NCBI RefSeq assembly: GCF_900230225.1
Contig: NZ_OCNH01000004.1
Location: 1-64,000 of the forward strand
DNA from: Spirosoma fluviale
GTDB taxonomy: Bacteria; Bacteroidota; Bacteroidia; Cytophagales; Spirosomataceae
Direction: 5' to 3'
DNA: 64,000 bases
The notes below the pieces were generated by a model. The model was not told the DNA's origin. It did no database searches and worked only from the letters and a program-made list of their open reading frames with translations. A program made the translations under genes and the position numbers. Shown here one piece after another: positions 26,076-34,313 of this stretch. Each line of letters starts with the position of its first letter. Within the stretch, counting starts at the first letter, position 1.

Positions 26076-26114
26076 TAAATAAGATAAACTCAATAAATTA
26101 TCCAATAAACTATA
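26076..26114 (+). promoter_or_regulatory. Possible operator words upstream of the NOS gene
   Basis: The 15-mer at 26076-26090 (TAAATAAGATAAACT) is followed by CAATAAATTATC and CAATAAACTATA (26103-26114), two near-identical 12-mers in direct repeat with 12-base spacing. The 15-mer and the last 12-mer also occur at 4167-4193. The rest of 25911-26200 is AT-rich with no gene; the start codon is a GTG without a clear ribosome binding site. Confidence 0.35.
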
Positions 26115-26200
26115 CATACAGGCGAAAGTCGAGCCTCTTTTATCCAACACGTTATTCTAACTCCTACTATACCGGATACTTAAAGCCGTTCATAACTATT

Positions 26201-29200
26201 GTGGCAGCCTCTATCAACAATTACCTCAAAGACTCTATTTCTGACCCATTACGCACGATCCGGATCACGGAGGTAGTTGCCACGGGATACCCCGAGAACG
26301 GCTATTCGTATCGCGGAAGGATTCAGGCACAAAATGCAGCCGGAACGACTTTAGGCGAACAGTACCTACAAACAAGGCGCAAACCCGAATGGCTTGTCAA
26401 TGGCCACCTTCAGGGGTATAGCGACCTTCTGTTAAGCCTTCAATACCGGCATGAAAATGATCAGCATTGGCAAACCATTGCTCCGGTAGTAATTCCACTG
26501 CCTACACCCGCCAATGACCAAAGTAGTACCGATACATACTTACCTTTGCGGGGCTGGGATGAAGCTCCTCACATGCAGGTGCGCATCCGACTCACTAAAG
26601 AGCAGGCTGACGACCGCGTCGGGATTTCATTCATGCATTCAACAAACGATATAGATCAGCCTTCGGTAACAGGTTGCCCATTCTTTGCCCACAAAACACC
26701 CACTGCTCCGCCGGTAGGCCCTGAACCCTCACTACCCGGTAAGCCCGATGAATCAATACACCCTGTTCTGCTAACGGCACCCGAGCAGGTGCTCGTGAAA
26801 GACAATTGGAATAAATTTCTGGCTTATCAGGATATGCTCATCGAACTCTTCGTGGAGCGTCTGCTGCACGAAGAGCCGGAACTCATCAACCACTTTGGCG
26901 ACGCCATTGACCTGGTGCCTACCTACTTTGCCAGCCTTTTCGATGTGAGCGTTCGGCAGCTTATGCCCCATACGGAGCAAATTCTGCGCGAAAGCTACCG
27001 GGGCACGTACCCAAAGCCCCCGGAGGGCTATATATCGGTAGACGAGTATGTAGCTCTTCTCGCCGACCTGGGTATGCGGCCGAATCACTGGCTTACTGCC
27101 CGCCGGGTATGGGTCTGGGTTCTAAATCAGGTACCGCATCTGGAAGATTATGACCGGGAAAACCTTAACAAAGGCAACGGCTCGGCCATGTACCGTTTTT
27201 TTACCGGAGCCATCCTCATCCCCGCGCTGAATGCAACCCGGCAGTATACAGAGGCTCTTACACCCGACATGATCCGCCTGATGCGTCAGGTTGGCGACCA
27301 GCTATCGGCAGACGCCCGCGTTATTGGAACAGACTTCTACCACGCGCTCTTCCAAACACATCCCGACATCATTCCTTACTTTAACCGAACCGACATCGAT
27401 AGCCTGACGGAGCATTTGATGCAGGCCGTTGGTTTTCTGGTACGGTCGCTGGCCAGTGGGGTCGACATTACGAAGGAGTTACGCGAGCTGAGCCAGATCC
27501 ACACCAACTTCTCGGTACCACCCGATGCCTATCCCAAACTGGTTGAACCACTGCTCACGGTTATGCGCAAACACGTGCCCGGTTTCAGCACGGAGCAGGA
27601 ACATGCCTGGGTAATTCTCCTGAACCGGGTGACCAACGTACTGCGCCAGCCGATGATCAACCAGCAACGGATACTGACGCAGGCAAAAGAGTACATAGAC
27701 CAGATCAGTGCTGAACTCACCTGGGATACGGTCGATTATGAACGACGGTGGGAAGAAATCAAGCGGGAAATTCTCGCCACCGGGAGTTATACGCATACCT
27801 ACGAAGAACTGGCCTACGGTGCCCAGCTCGCCTGGCGGAATGCCTCCAAATGCATCGGGCGGATTTCGTGGCGTAACATGATCGTCCGCGACCTGCGTCA
27901 CGTTACCGATCCCGACGAGATGTTTCGCGAATGTGCCGAACATCTGCGCATGGCTACCAACGGCGGCAATCTCCAGATTGTGATGAATGTGTTCCGCCCC
28001 AAAAAACCAATGGAGCGCTGGGGACCACGCATCTGGAACAGCCAGTACATCCGCTTTGCGGGCTATGAGCAGGCCGACGGGACCGTACTCGGCGACAAAG
28101 CCAATGTCAGCCTGACCAAAACCCTCCTTCGGCAGGGGTGGGTACCCCCCACCGAGAAGACAGCCTACGACACCCTGCCCCTTGTGATCGATGTGCCCGG
28201 CCAGTCCCCCCGGATGTATCAGTTCAGCGACGACGATGTACTGAAGGTACCCATTGAGCACCCCAACTACCCAGCCCTGAACTCGCTGGACATGAAATGG
28301 TGTGCCATTCCTGCCATTGCCAACTTCCGAATGGACATTGGCGGGATTCAGTACGGCTGCATTCCCTTCAATGGCTGGTTCATGGAAACTGAAATCGCCC
28401 GCAACTTATGGGAAGAGGGTCGGTACGAAAAAGCAGAGTCCATTGCCAAAGCCCTTGGCCTGGATACCTCCAGCGAACAAACCCTCTGGCGCGACCGGGC
28501 TTTTCTGGAACTGAACGTGGCGGTACTGCACTCGTTCTCCAAAGCGAAAGTAACTCTGGTCGATCACCAGACGGCGGCCCGCCAGTTTCTGACCCACGAC
28601 CAGCGCGAAAAACGGGCCGGTCGCGAGTGCCCCGCCCAGTGGTCGTGGGTAGTGCCATCGGCGGGCGGGAGCGTAACGCCGGTCTGGCATCACGAAATGC
28701 GCGACTTCTACCTCAGCCCTTCCTATCATTACGCGGCCGACCGCTGGGTTGTTCTTAACGACGAAGCGACGGGTGTAAATGAAGCACTGGAAACGGACGT
28801 ATTGGCCGTAAATCGGTCGAGCCACACGCACCGCCCCGACCGGGCCAGTGCTCCGGCGCATCGACCGCGCCGTGTGCTGATCCTCTACGGCTCAGAAACC
28901 GGAACTGCCGAACATTTTGCCCATCGAACAGCCCGTCGGCTGAACCGCTTCCAGCCACGGGTGATGGCCCTCGATGAGTACGATGTGGAGCAACTACCTC
29001 AGGAAGATCTGTTGCTGGTCATTACCTCCACTTTCAGAGAAGGGCATTTGCCGGGCAATGCCCAGAAATTTTACGCCCGAATTCAGGCCTTGCCCCAGGG
29101 CATGTGCCGTGACGTAAGCTTTTCCGTCATGGCGCTGGGTAGTACTGTTTACCCCCATTTCTGCGCGGCAGGCACCGCCCTTGATCGGGAGTTGGCCCGT

Positions 29201-30778
29201 ATAGGCGGCAACCGGGTGATCATGATGCACAAAGGCGATGAAATTAAAGGGCAGGCCAATACCTTCCGGCAATGGCTCGACCTTGTTGCCCGTTTACTGG
29301 GCGAAGACCCAACCAGCACAGACCTGTCTGCCTCGGCTGACCCAGCCCTGAAGGTAACCTTTATAGCACCGGATCAGGTACCCGCAACAGCCCATGAAGA
29401 CCGGGTTAAACAACAACCCGGCTACACCGTTCCGGTGCTCGCCAACCGCGAGTTATTGAAAGAAGTTATCGTTGGCAGCCGGTCAACCCGATTTATCGCC
29501 CTCGACATCAGCGCCGTAGGGACCACCTACGAAACCGGCGACCATGTAGCAATATATCCGCACAATCCGCCCGCTTTTGTTCACCGGATCATTGATCGGC
29601 TGAATATTGATGCCGATGCCTGGTTCATAACTCCGCCGGTTAACGAAAATAAGGGAGTGATTCAGGGAAATCATGTGTATACAAAGCCGGTGCGGGTGTG
29701 GCAGGTGCTTACCGAAGATGTCGACCTTACCGTGCATGAGCCGCTCGATGACCTACTCAGGGTACTGCTAAAAACAGCAACTTCCCCCGTCGAGAAAAAC
29801 CGGCTCGAATCGTGGCTGGAGGTACTCAACCACACACAGGAGGATAACGAGGCCGTTACTGCCTTAAAAAAATACATCACCGACACCTTTCTGACGGTTA
29901 CGGATTTGCTGGATGATTTCCCATCAGCCCGATTATCGTTCGGCCAGTTACTCGACGTACTGCCCCGGCAAAAACCGCGCCTGTATTCCATTTCTTCCTG
30001 TTCGCTGGTGCATCCGACCGAAATTCACCTGACTGTTGGTGTCGTTCAGATCACGACCGATGCGGGCAAGAACGTTACCGGTTTGTGTTCCAATTATTTA
30101 GCCCAACTGGACCCCGTGCAGGGCGATACCGTCCGAATAGCCATCCGTTCGTCGGGTTTCCGTCCGCCATTGCTCCCACAGGCGCCCATGCTCATGGTGG
30201 GGGCAGGTACGGGTTTATCCCCCCTTGTGGGGTTCTTACAGCATCGGGAAGTGCAGCTTCGGGCCATGCACGAAGCCAGCTACGAACAGCATAACGGAGA
30301 CGATACCATTACCCCATTACCCGCCCATATTGGTCACGCCCGCCTGTTCTTCGGCTGTCGTAACTTAAATGATTACCTATACCAGCAGGAACTCGAAACC
30401 TGGCACGAAGCGGGGGTACTCACCCACCTGGACGTCGCCTTCTCGCGGCTCGACGACGAAAAAATTTACGTGCAGGACCTCATCGGGCAGCGCAGTAAAG
30501 ACTTATGGGATGTACTGTCGCAACCCGATTGCCATTACTACATCTGTGGCGATGGCCAGATGGCCGACGACGTCTTTGAGGTGCTGATGACCATTGCCAA
30601 AACCACGGGTGGCCTGTCGCACGCCGAAGCGGTCAACTTCTTCCGACAAATGCAGGCCGAAAACCGATTTGTAATGGATGTATGGGGTGTACTAATCAAC
30701 GTACGCAACTCCCTCGCCGAGCTTCAGGAAGCAAAATACACTCAGGGAGAACGCTGGCTGGAACGAGTGTCTGTGTAG
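26201..30778 (+). CDS. nos: Multidomain nitric oxide synthase: N-terminal domain, two globin folds, oxygenase, flavin reductase
   Basis: 1525 residues, GTG start. Residues 1-165: unknown, probably beta-rich. About 195-340: globin-like helices, but the F8 His position is Leu287. About 352-485: globin with Tyr380 (B10), Phe394 or so (CD1) and proximal His434. About 508-850: NOS oxygenase with haem thiolate Cys551 (RNASKC), substrate Glu729 (GWFMETE) and Trp814/Trp816 near the pterin site. From 888: flavodoxin (LYGSETGTAE), FAD domain (RLYSISS at 1260-1266) and NADPH domain (GAGTGLSPL at 1334-1342, ICGDGQMA near the end). It should convert L-arginine to citrulline and NO using its own reductase. 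The linker between oxygenase and flavodoxin (850-888) is short and shows no calmodulin-type helix. Domain order globin-oxygenase-reductase matches the cyanobacterial SyNOS type. Confidence 0.95.
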   Translation: MAASINNYLKDSISDPLRTIRITEVVATGYPENGYSYRGRIQAQNAAGTTLGEQYLQTRRKPEWLVNGHLQGYSDLLLSLQYRHENDQHWQTIAPVVIPLPTPANDQSSTDTYLPLRGWDEAPHMQVRIRLTKEQADDRVGISFMHSTNDIDQPSVTGCPFFAHKTPTAPPVGPEPSLPGKPDESIHPVLLTAPEQVLVKDNWNKFLAYQDMLIELFVERLLHEEPELINHFGDAIDLVPTYFASLFDVSVRQLMPHTEQILRESYRGTYPKPPEGYISVDEYVALLADLGMRPNHWLTARRVWVWVLNQVPHLEDYDRENLNKGNGSAMYRFFTGAILIPALNATRQYTEALTPDMIRLMRQVGDQLSADARVIGTDFYHALFQTHPDIIPYFNRTDIDSLTEHLMQAVGFLVRSLASGVDITKELRELSQIHTNFSVPPDAYPKLVEPLLTVMRKHVPGFSTEQEHAWVILLNRVTNVLRQPMINQQRILTQAKEYIDQISAELTWDTVDYERRWEEIKREILATGSYTHTYEELAYGAQLAWRNASKCIGRISWRNMIVRDLRHVTDPDEMFRECAEHLRMATNGGNLQIVMNVFRPKKPMERWGPRIWNSQYIRFAGYEQADGTVLGDKANVSLTKTLLRQGWVPPTEKTAYDTLPLVIDVPGQSPRMYQFSDDDVLKVPIEHPNYPALNSLDMKWCAIPAIANFRMDIGGIQYGCIPFNGWFMETEIARNLWEEGRYEKAESIAKALGLDTSSEQTLWRDRAFLELNVAVLHSFSKAKVTLVDHQTAARQFLTHDQREKRAGRECPAQWSWVVPSAGGSVTPVWHHEMRDFYLSPSYHYAADRWVVLNDEATGVNEALETDVLAVNRSSHTHRPDRASAPAHRPRRVLILYGSETGTAEHFAHRTARRLNRFQPRVMALDEYDVEQLPQEDLLLVITSTFREGHLPGNAQKFYARIQALPQGMCRDVSFSVMALGSTVYPHFCAAGTALDRELARIGGNRVIMMHKGDEIKGQANTFRQWLDLVARLLGEDPTSTDLSASADPALKVTFIAPDQVPATAHEDRVKQQPGYTVPVLANRELLKEVIVGSRSTRFIALDISAVGTTYETGDHVAIYPHNPPAFVHRIIDRLNIDADAWFITPPVNENKGVIQGNHVYTKPVRVWQVLTEDVDLTVHEPLDDLLRVLLKTATSPVEKNRLESWLEVLNHTQEDNEAVTALKKYITDTFLTVTDLLDDFPSARLSFGQLLDVLPRQKPRLYSISSCSLVHPTEIHLTVGVVQITTDAGKNVTGLCSNYLAQLDPVQGDTVRIAIRSSGFRPPLLPQAPMLMVGAGTGLSPLVGFLQHREVQLRAMHEASYEQHNGDDTITPLPAHIGHARLFFGCRNLNDYLYQQELETWHEAGVLTHLDVAFSRLDDEKIYVQDLIGQRSKDLWDVLSQPDCHYYICGDGQMADDVFEVLMTIAKTTGGLSHAEAVNFFRQMQAENRFVMDVWGVLINVRNSLAELQEAKYTQGERWLERVSV

Positions 30779-30845
30779 AGTCATTGTCCCCACGGCCGGG
30801 CTGGTTTACCAGGGTCAGGTCGTGGGGTACTAATATGAACGTAGT

Positions 30846-31247
30846 TTATTCGGGCGTATAGCCATACTTCTCCTGGCGGATCTTCAGCCACTCTTTTACG
30901 GTTCCGCCCTTCGAGAAATGCTCATCTTCATCTTCTATCTCCTGATCCCATTCGTAATCGACGGCAAACCGCCCCTGCGCCGAAACAGTCATCTGCACGC
31001 TATTCGTCGGCGGGTTTCCGTCGTTAGTCCGGTTAACGAAGAGAAAGGGAAGTGCTTCAAGTACCTCATCGGGGAAGTCGGTCGACAACACCTGCGCTTC
31101 GCCGGACGCGTCGAGGTACGTCCCATCGCATTCGGCTTCGTGGCTCGATGCCAGGTAACGGATATTGAGTTCGGCTATCGTCCAGGGTTCGGTAATAAGC
31201 TCCTGCATGGCCGTTGCCACTAGTTCGTAGATTAGTTCGGTCTTCAT
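30846..31247 (-). CDS. YezG-like (DUF600-type) possible immunity protein
   Basis: 133 residues from the ATG at 31247 (MKTELIYELV); the frame extends to 31292 without support. The layout, an N-terminal helix with IYELVATAMQELI, a Trp-x-x-Ala-Glu-Leu strand, then GRFAVDYEWD and a C-terminal W-L-K-I-R-Q-E-K-Y-G segment, resembles YezG-type proteins, which include immunity proteins to polymorphic toxins. No toxin gene is beside it. Similarity is judged by eye only. Confidence 0.5.
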   Translation of the reverse strand: MKTELIYELVATAMQELITEPWTIAELNIRYLASSHEAECDGTYLDASGEAQVLSTDFPDEVLEALPFLFVNRTNDGNPPTNSVQMTVSAQGRFAVDYEWDQEIEDEDEHFSKGGTVKEWLKIRQEKYGYTPE

Positions 31248-31423
31248 TGGTTTTACAGGCGCACGGCTACCAGAATAGCATCTTTTACGCATCGTTCGGC
31301 CGAACGCTTTTCGTACGCCTGCTATAGTAACACCGTTTTTGGCTAAAGTATTCTATTCAGTTACTGAAGTAGCGTAGCCTGGACGCCCACGTCCGGGTAA
31401 GCGCGAAGCTATAAAATACCCCT

Positions 31424-32851
31424 TCACGGCTTTGTTGCTTTCAGAATAAAATCGACGATTGGTGCTGGATTGGGCAGGCTGTGCGGGTGGTGCCCGATAC
31501 CGGGTTTGTGAATCACCTGAATTTGACCACCCAGCGCTTTTACCTTCTGTTCGAAAGGTGCGGTATTTTCATCGACCGGAACAACATCATCAGCATCGCC
31601 CACTACGTGCAGCATGGGGTAGCCGCCCTTTACGATTTCGGCCACTTTATCCATTGGGTTGCCGGCAAACGCCAGAGCCTGTTCTTCGGAAATCAGCCCG
31701 TAATCATTTTTAAAAATAACCCAATCGGCGGGACTACCCTTGCCTTTCCCCTTCCCGCCGGGCCAGCTTTTCAAATCCAGCACTGGCGCATCGGCATAAA
31801 TACAGGCAACTTTTTCGGGGTTTTCAGCAGCCCAGTTATAGCTATAAACTCCCCCGCGACTCAGGCCTTCCAAGGCTACTTTAGGTGCCAGACCAGCTTT
31901 TGTCGCGAAGCGATAAAATGTATTCCAGGCGGCAACAGCCTGAGCGTTGCCAAACAGTTCGGCTACATCACAATACACCAGGTGGAAACCACGATCGAGC
32001 AGGGCAATATCCGTCTGGGGTTCGTGGCCCCAGAAACGGGCCCGCCATATCCAGGGCAAGCCGTTAGCGGCAAACCGGGGTTTAACCACTTTACAGGCCC
32101 GTCCGGCGAGGGTAAAATCAGCGCAGTCGTACCCGTAGAATGACGAAATCGATGCCGGTTGAGGTATTGCCGCGAAGAAATCAAATCCCTTTACTTCCTC
32201 GCTGGTCACCGCTTCATGGAGTCGTCGGGCAATGACCGAGGCACCCAGTGAATCGGGGTGCAGCTTGTCGGGAAAATAATCGGGGTGATCAATGGTCAAA
32301 GCATGTAAGTCGATCAACGCACATTTTTCCTCAAACGCAACCTGTCGAATTCGGGGAATGATCAGCGACGAAATCGCCTGTTCCGTTTGGCGGGTGGTAT
32401 CCGTCAGAAACGAAGCTACGGGCAGCAACAGGACAATACGCGGGTGTGTTGGCAGTGATTTAAAGGACTGAATCAACTGCCGGTAATCCGGAATAAATTC
32501 GTCAATTTTCAGCCGGTAGGGCAACCGGCTATCGTTGGTACCCAGCTTTATAAACACCAGATCGGGTTTGCTGGCCAGTGCTTCCCGGTAGGCTGAGGTG
32601 GTTGTGTAGGCATTGTCGACACTACGAATGACCGTTTTGGAACTCACCCCAAAATTCATCACCTCGTACCTGTCACCCAGGAGTTTCTGCAATTGGCCGG
32701 GATACGAATTCTGCGTCCGATTGGGTAACCCATGCCCGAAGGTAATGCTGTTGCCCACGCACGCGATCCGCACCTTGCTCTGCCCCTGAACAACTGCGGG
32801 TAACAGCAGATAAGGTACTACCAGCAACAGGTACGGGAGAGAGCGTTTCAT
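31424..32851 (-). CDS. Exported fusion of SGNH/GDSL esterase and alpha/beta hydrolase
   Basis: 475 residues with a signal peptide (1-23). N-terminal half: SGNH hydrolase with nucleophile Ser35 (VGNSITFGHG), block III GTND (104-107) and the DKLHPD block with Asp195/His198. C-terminal half (about 225-475): alpha/beta hydrolase with nucleophile elbow GLSRGG (Ser331), an Asp in GDADDVVP and a His in GIGHHPHS. Both active sites look intact, so the product may remove two kinds of acyl group, for example from plant cell-wall polysaccharide. A separate esterase gene lies 47 bases upstream on the same strand. Confidence 0.85.
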   Translation of the reverse strand: MKRSLPYLLLVVPYLLLPAVVQGQSKVRIACVGNSITFGHGLPNRTQNSYPGQLQKLLGDRYEVMNFGVSSKTVIRSVDNAYTTTSAYREALASKPDLVFIKLGTNDSRLPYRLKIDEFIPDYRQLIQSFKSLPTHPRIVLLLPVASFLTDTTRQTEQAISSLIIPRIRQVAFEEKCALIDLHALTIDHPDYFPDKLHPDSLGASVIARRLHEAVTSEEVKGFDFFAAIPQPASISSFYGYDCADFTLAGRACKVVKPRFAANGLPWIWRARFWGHEPQTDIALLDRGFHLVYCDVAELFGNAQAVAAWNTFYRFATKAGLAPKVALEGLSRGGVYSYNWAAENPEKVACIYADAPVLDLKSWPGGKGKGKGSPADWVIFKNDYGLISEEQALAFAGNPMDKVAEIVKGGYPMLHVVGDADDVVPVDENTAPFEQKVKALGGQIQVIHKPGIGHHPHSLPNPAPIVDFILKATKP

Positions 32852-32898
32852 AAAGTCATTGGTTAGGTGGTATCCGCAAACCCGGGCGACGGGTTGTC

Positions 32899-33729
32899 TT
32901 AATTCGGTTTTGCCCGGTCGAAGTACTGCCGCATGAACAGCATCTGGTAAGTTACGGCATTGGTCCAGTAGTTCCAGTTATGGCCACCGGGGCGGGTAAT
33001 GTAGTCGTGGGCGATGTTCCGCTCCAGTAATTTGTCGTGAAGGTTGTTGTTGACCCGAAAGAAAAAATCCTCGGTGCCGCAGTCGACAATCAGCGACAGC
33101 GCCCCCGGTGTGAGCAGATGCAGCATATTGATGACCGTGTTCTGTTCCCATCGCTCCGGAAACTGCGCGTAGGTACCTAATCGTTTGGCCATATCCCAGT
33201 TGTTGGGAAAAGGCCGAATGTCGACCCCGCCACTCATGCTCCCGGCGGCTCCAAAAACCAACTGGTGCTGGAACGCCAGATACAGTGCCCCGTGACCGCC
33301 CATGCTCAGGCCCGTAATGGCGCGGCCCGACCGGTTTTTGATGGTTTTGTAATGCCCGTCGACCCAGTTCACCAGTTCATCGGCCACGTAGGTTTCGTAT
33401 TTGAACGACGGATCGGCGGGACTATCGAAGTACCAACTGCCGAAATTCCCGTCCGGGCAAACGATAATGACCTTGTGCAGATCGGCCTCACGACCAATAT
33501 TGGGTACTTTTTTAACCCAGTCGCTGTAGTTACCGCTATAGCCATGCAGCAGGTACACCACCGGAAACGCCTGCCCGGCAGAATACGAATCGGGCGTAAT
33601 GACCACTGCTTTAATGGTCTTTTTCATGGATGCGCTATACGTGGCGACGGTATCTACGGTAGCCGCCTGAACAGAAAAATGAACGAAGGCCAGCAGGCCA
33701 GCCAGGAAAAAGGTACGCAAGGATTGCAT
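32899..33729 (-). CDS. Exported esterase D/acetyl-xylan-esterase-like alpha/beta hydrolase
   Basis: 276 residues with a signal peptide (1-22, ending VQA). Oxyanion motif LLHGYSG near 60-66, nucleophile Ser142 in GLSMGGHGA, Asp in DCGTEDFF and His in RPGGHNW. This is the esterase D/antigen 85-like family, which includes tributyrin esterases and feruloyl or acetyl-xylan esterases. With the next gene (double esterase) it forms a likely two-gene unit for deacylation of polysaccharides. Confidence 0.85.
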   Translation of the reverse strand: MQSLRTFFLAGLLAFVHFSVQAATVDTVATYSASMKKTIKAVVITPDSYSAGQAFPVVYLLHGYSGNYSDWVKKVPNIGREADLHKVIIVCPDGNFGSWYFDSPADPSFKYETYVADELVNWVDGHYKTIKNRSGRAITGLSMGGHGALYLAFQHQLVFGAAGSMSGGVDIRPFPNNWDMAKRLGTYAQFPERWEQNTVINMLHLLTPGALSLIVDCGTEDFFFRVNNNLHDKLLERNIAHDYITRPGGHNWNYWTNAVTYQMLFMRQYFDRAKPN

Positions 33730-33841
33730 GAGGGTAAACAGGAAATAAATACAGCGCCAATATTACGCTAAAATACTCTTAAGGAATGTTAAAAGCTTCT
33801 CTACTAACGCTGGCGGGACTAAGCACCTGCTAAACGACTCG

Positions 33842-34099
33842 TTGCTAAGCATCAATATTAAAGAACTTATCATTAAAGCCGCTTTACCCAAACTGGTCTG
33901 GGTATGTGAATTGACAAACCCAGCATTACTCAAACAGGATCATGCATTTGGTGTTGTTATTCTGGATGCAACAGAAGCGGACACCAGTGATCAAAATGCG
34001 TTAATTTTTTTCGCTCTCACCACAAAAAATCATTGGTTTTGCGGACTCAACTCCAGAAAATCATTTTCTCCCAACAGGAGGTCGGGTCCAGCCGTTTAA
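33842..34099 (+). CDS. Doubtful small open reading frame in a 584-base gap
   Basis: 85 codons starting at TTG, no ATG, no ribosome binding site seen. The predicted peptide has a plausible hydrophobic pattern (LPKLVWVCELTN, AFGVVILDATE) but no known motif. It could be a remnant of a gene or chance. The gap 33730-34313 otherwise holds only the leader hairpins described next. Confidence 0.2.
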   Translation: MLSINIKELIIKAALPKLVWVCELTNPALLKQDHAFGVVILDATEADTSDQNALIFFALTTKNHWFCGLNSRKSFSPNRRSGPAV

Positions 34100-34180
34100 C
34101 CGGTATACGAATAATTTAAACTAACCCTGCGCGGCTGCCGACCGGCTCAAGGCAAAAAGGAAAGCCCCTTCATCGCAACG

Positions 34181-34264
34181 AAAAGCAGCCCAAATCATAT
34201 TGAATACCTGATGACAGGCAGTAGACCCTATATATGAAAGCAGCCTGTGAGGGCTGCTTTTTTT
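34181..34264 (+). promoter_or_regulatory. Alternative hairpins ending in a T-run before the patatin gene (possible attenuator)
   Basis: GGGCTGCTTTT (34251-34261, within an 8-base-or-so T-run) can pair either with AAAAGCAGCCC at 34181-34191 or with AAAGCAGCC at 34237-34245. The second gives a compact terminator hairpin (6-base loop); the first is an 11-bp stem with a long loop. The two exclude each other. It sits 50 bases before the ATG at 34314, so it may end an upstream transcript or attenuate the patatin gene. Confidence 0.5.
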
Positions 34265-34313
34265 GTATCCGGAATCTGCGTAACGTTGTGATTAGCACGT
34301 TATTCGTTTCGCC

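Noticed and set aside
27479..28261. Minus-strand frame of 260 codons inside the NOS gene
   Set aside because: Fully antisense to the NOS oxygenase and globin region; no recognisable domain.
31481..32143. Plus-strand frame of 220 codons inside the double esterase gene
   Set aside because: Antisense to a gene with two intact catalytic motifs; composition typical of a shadow frame.
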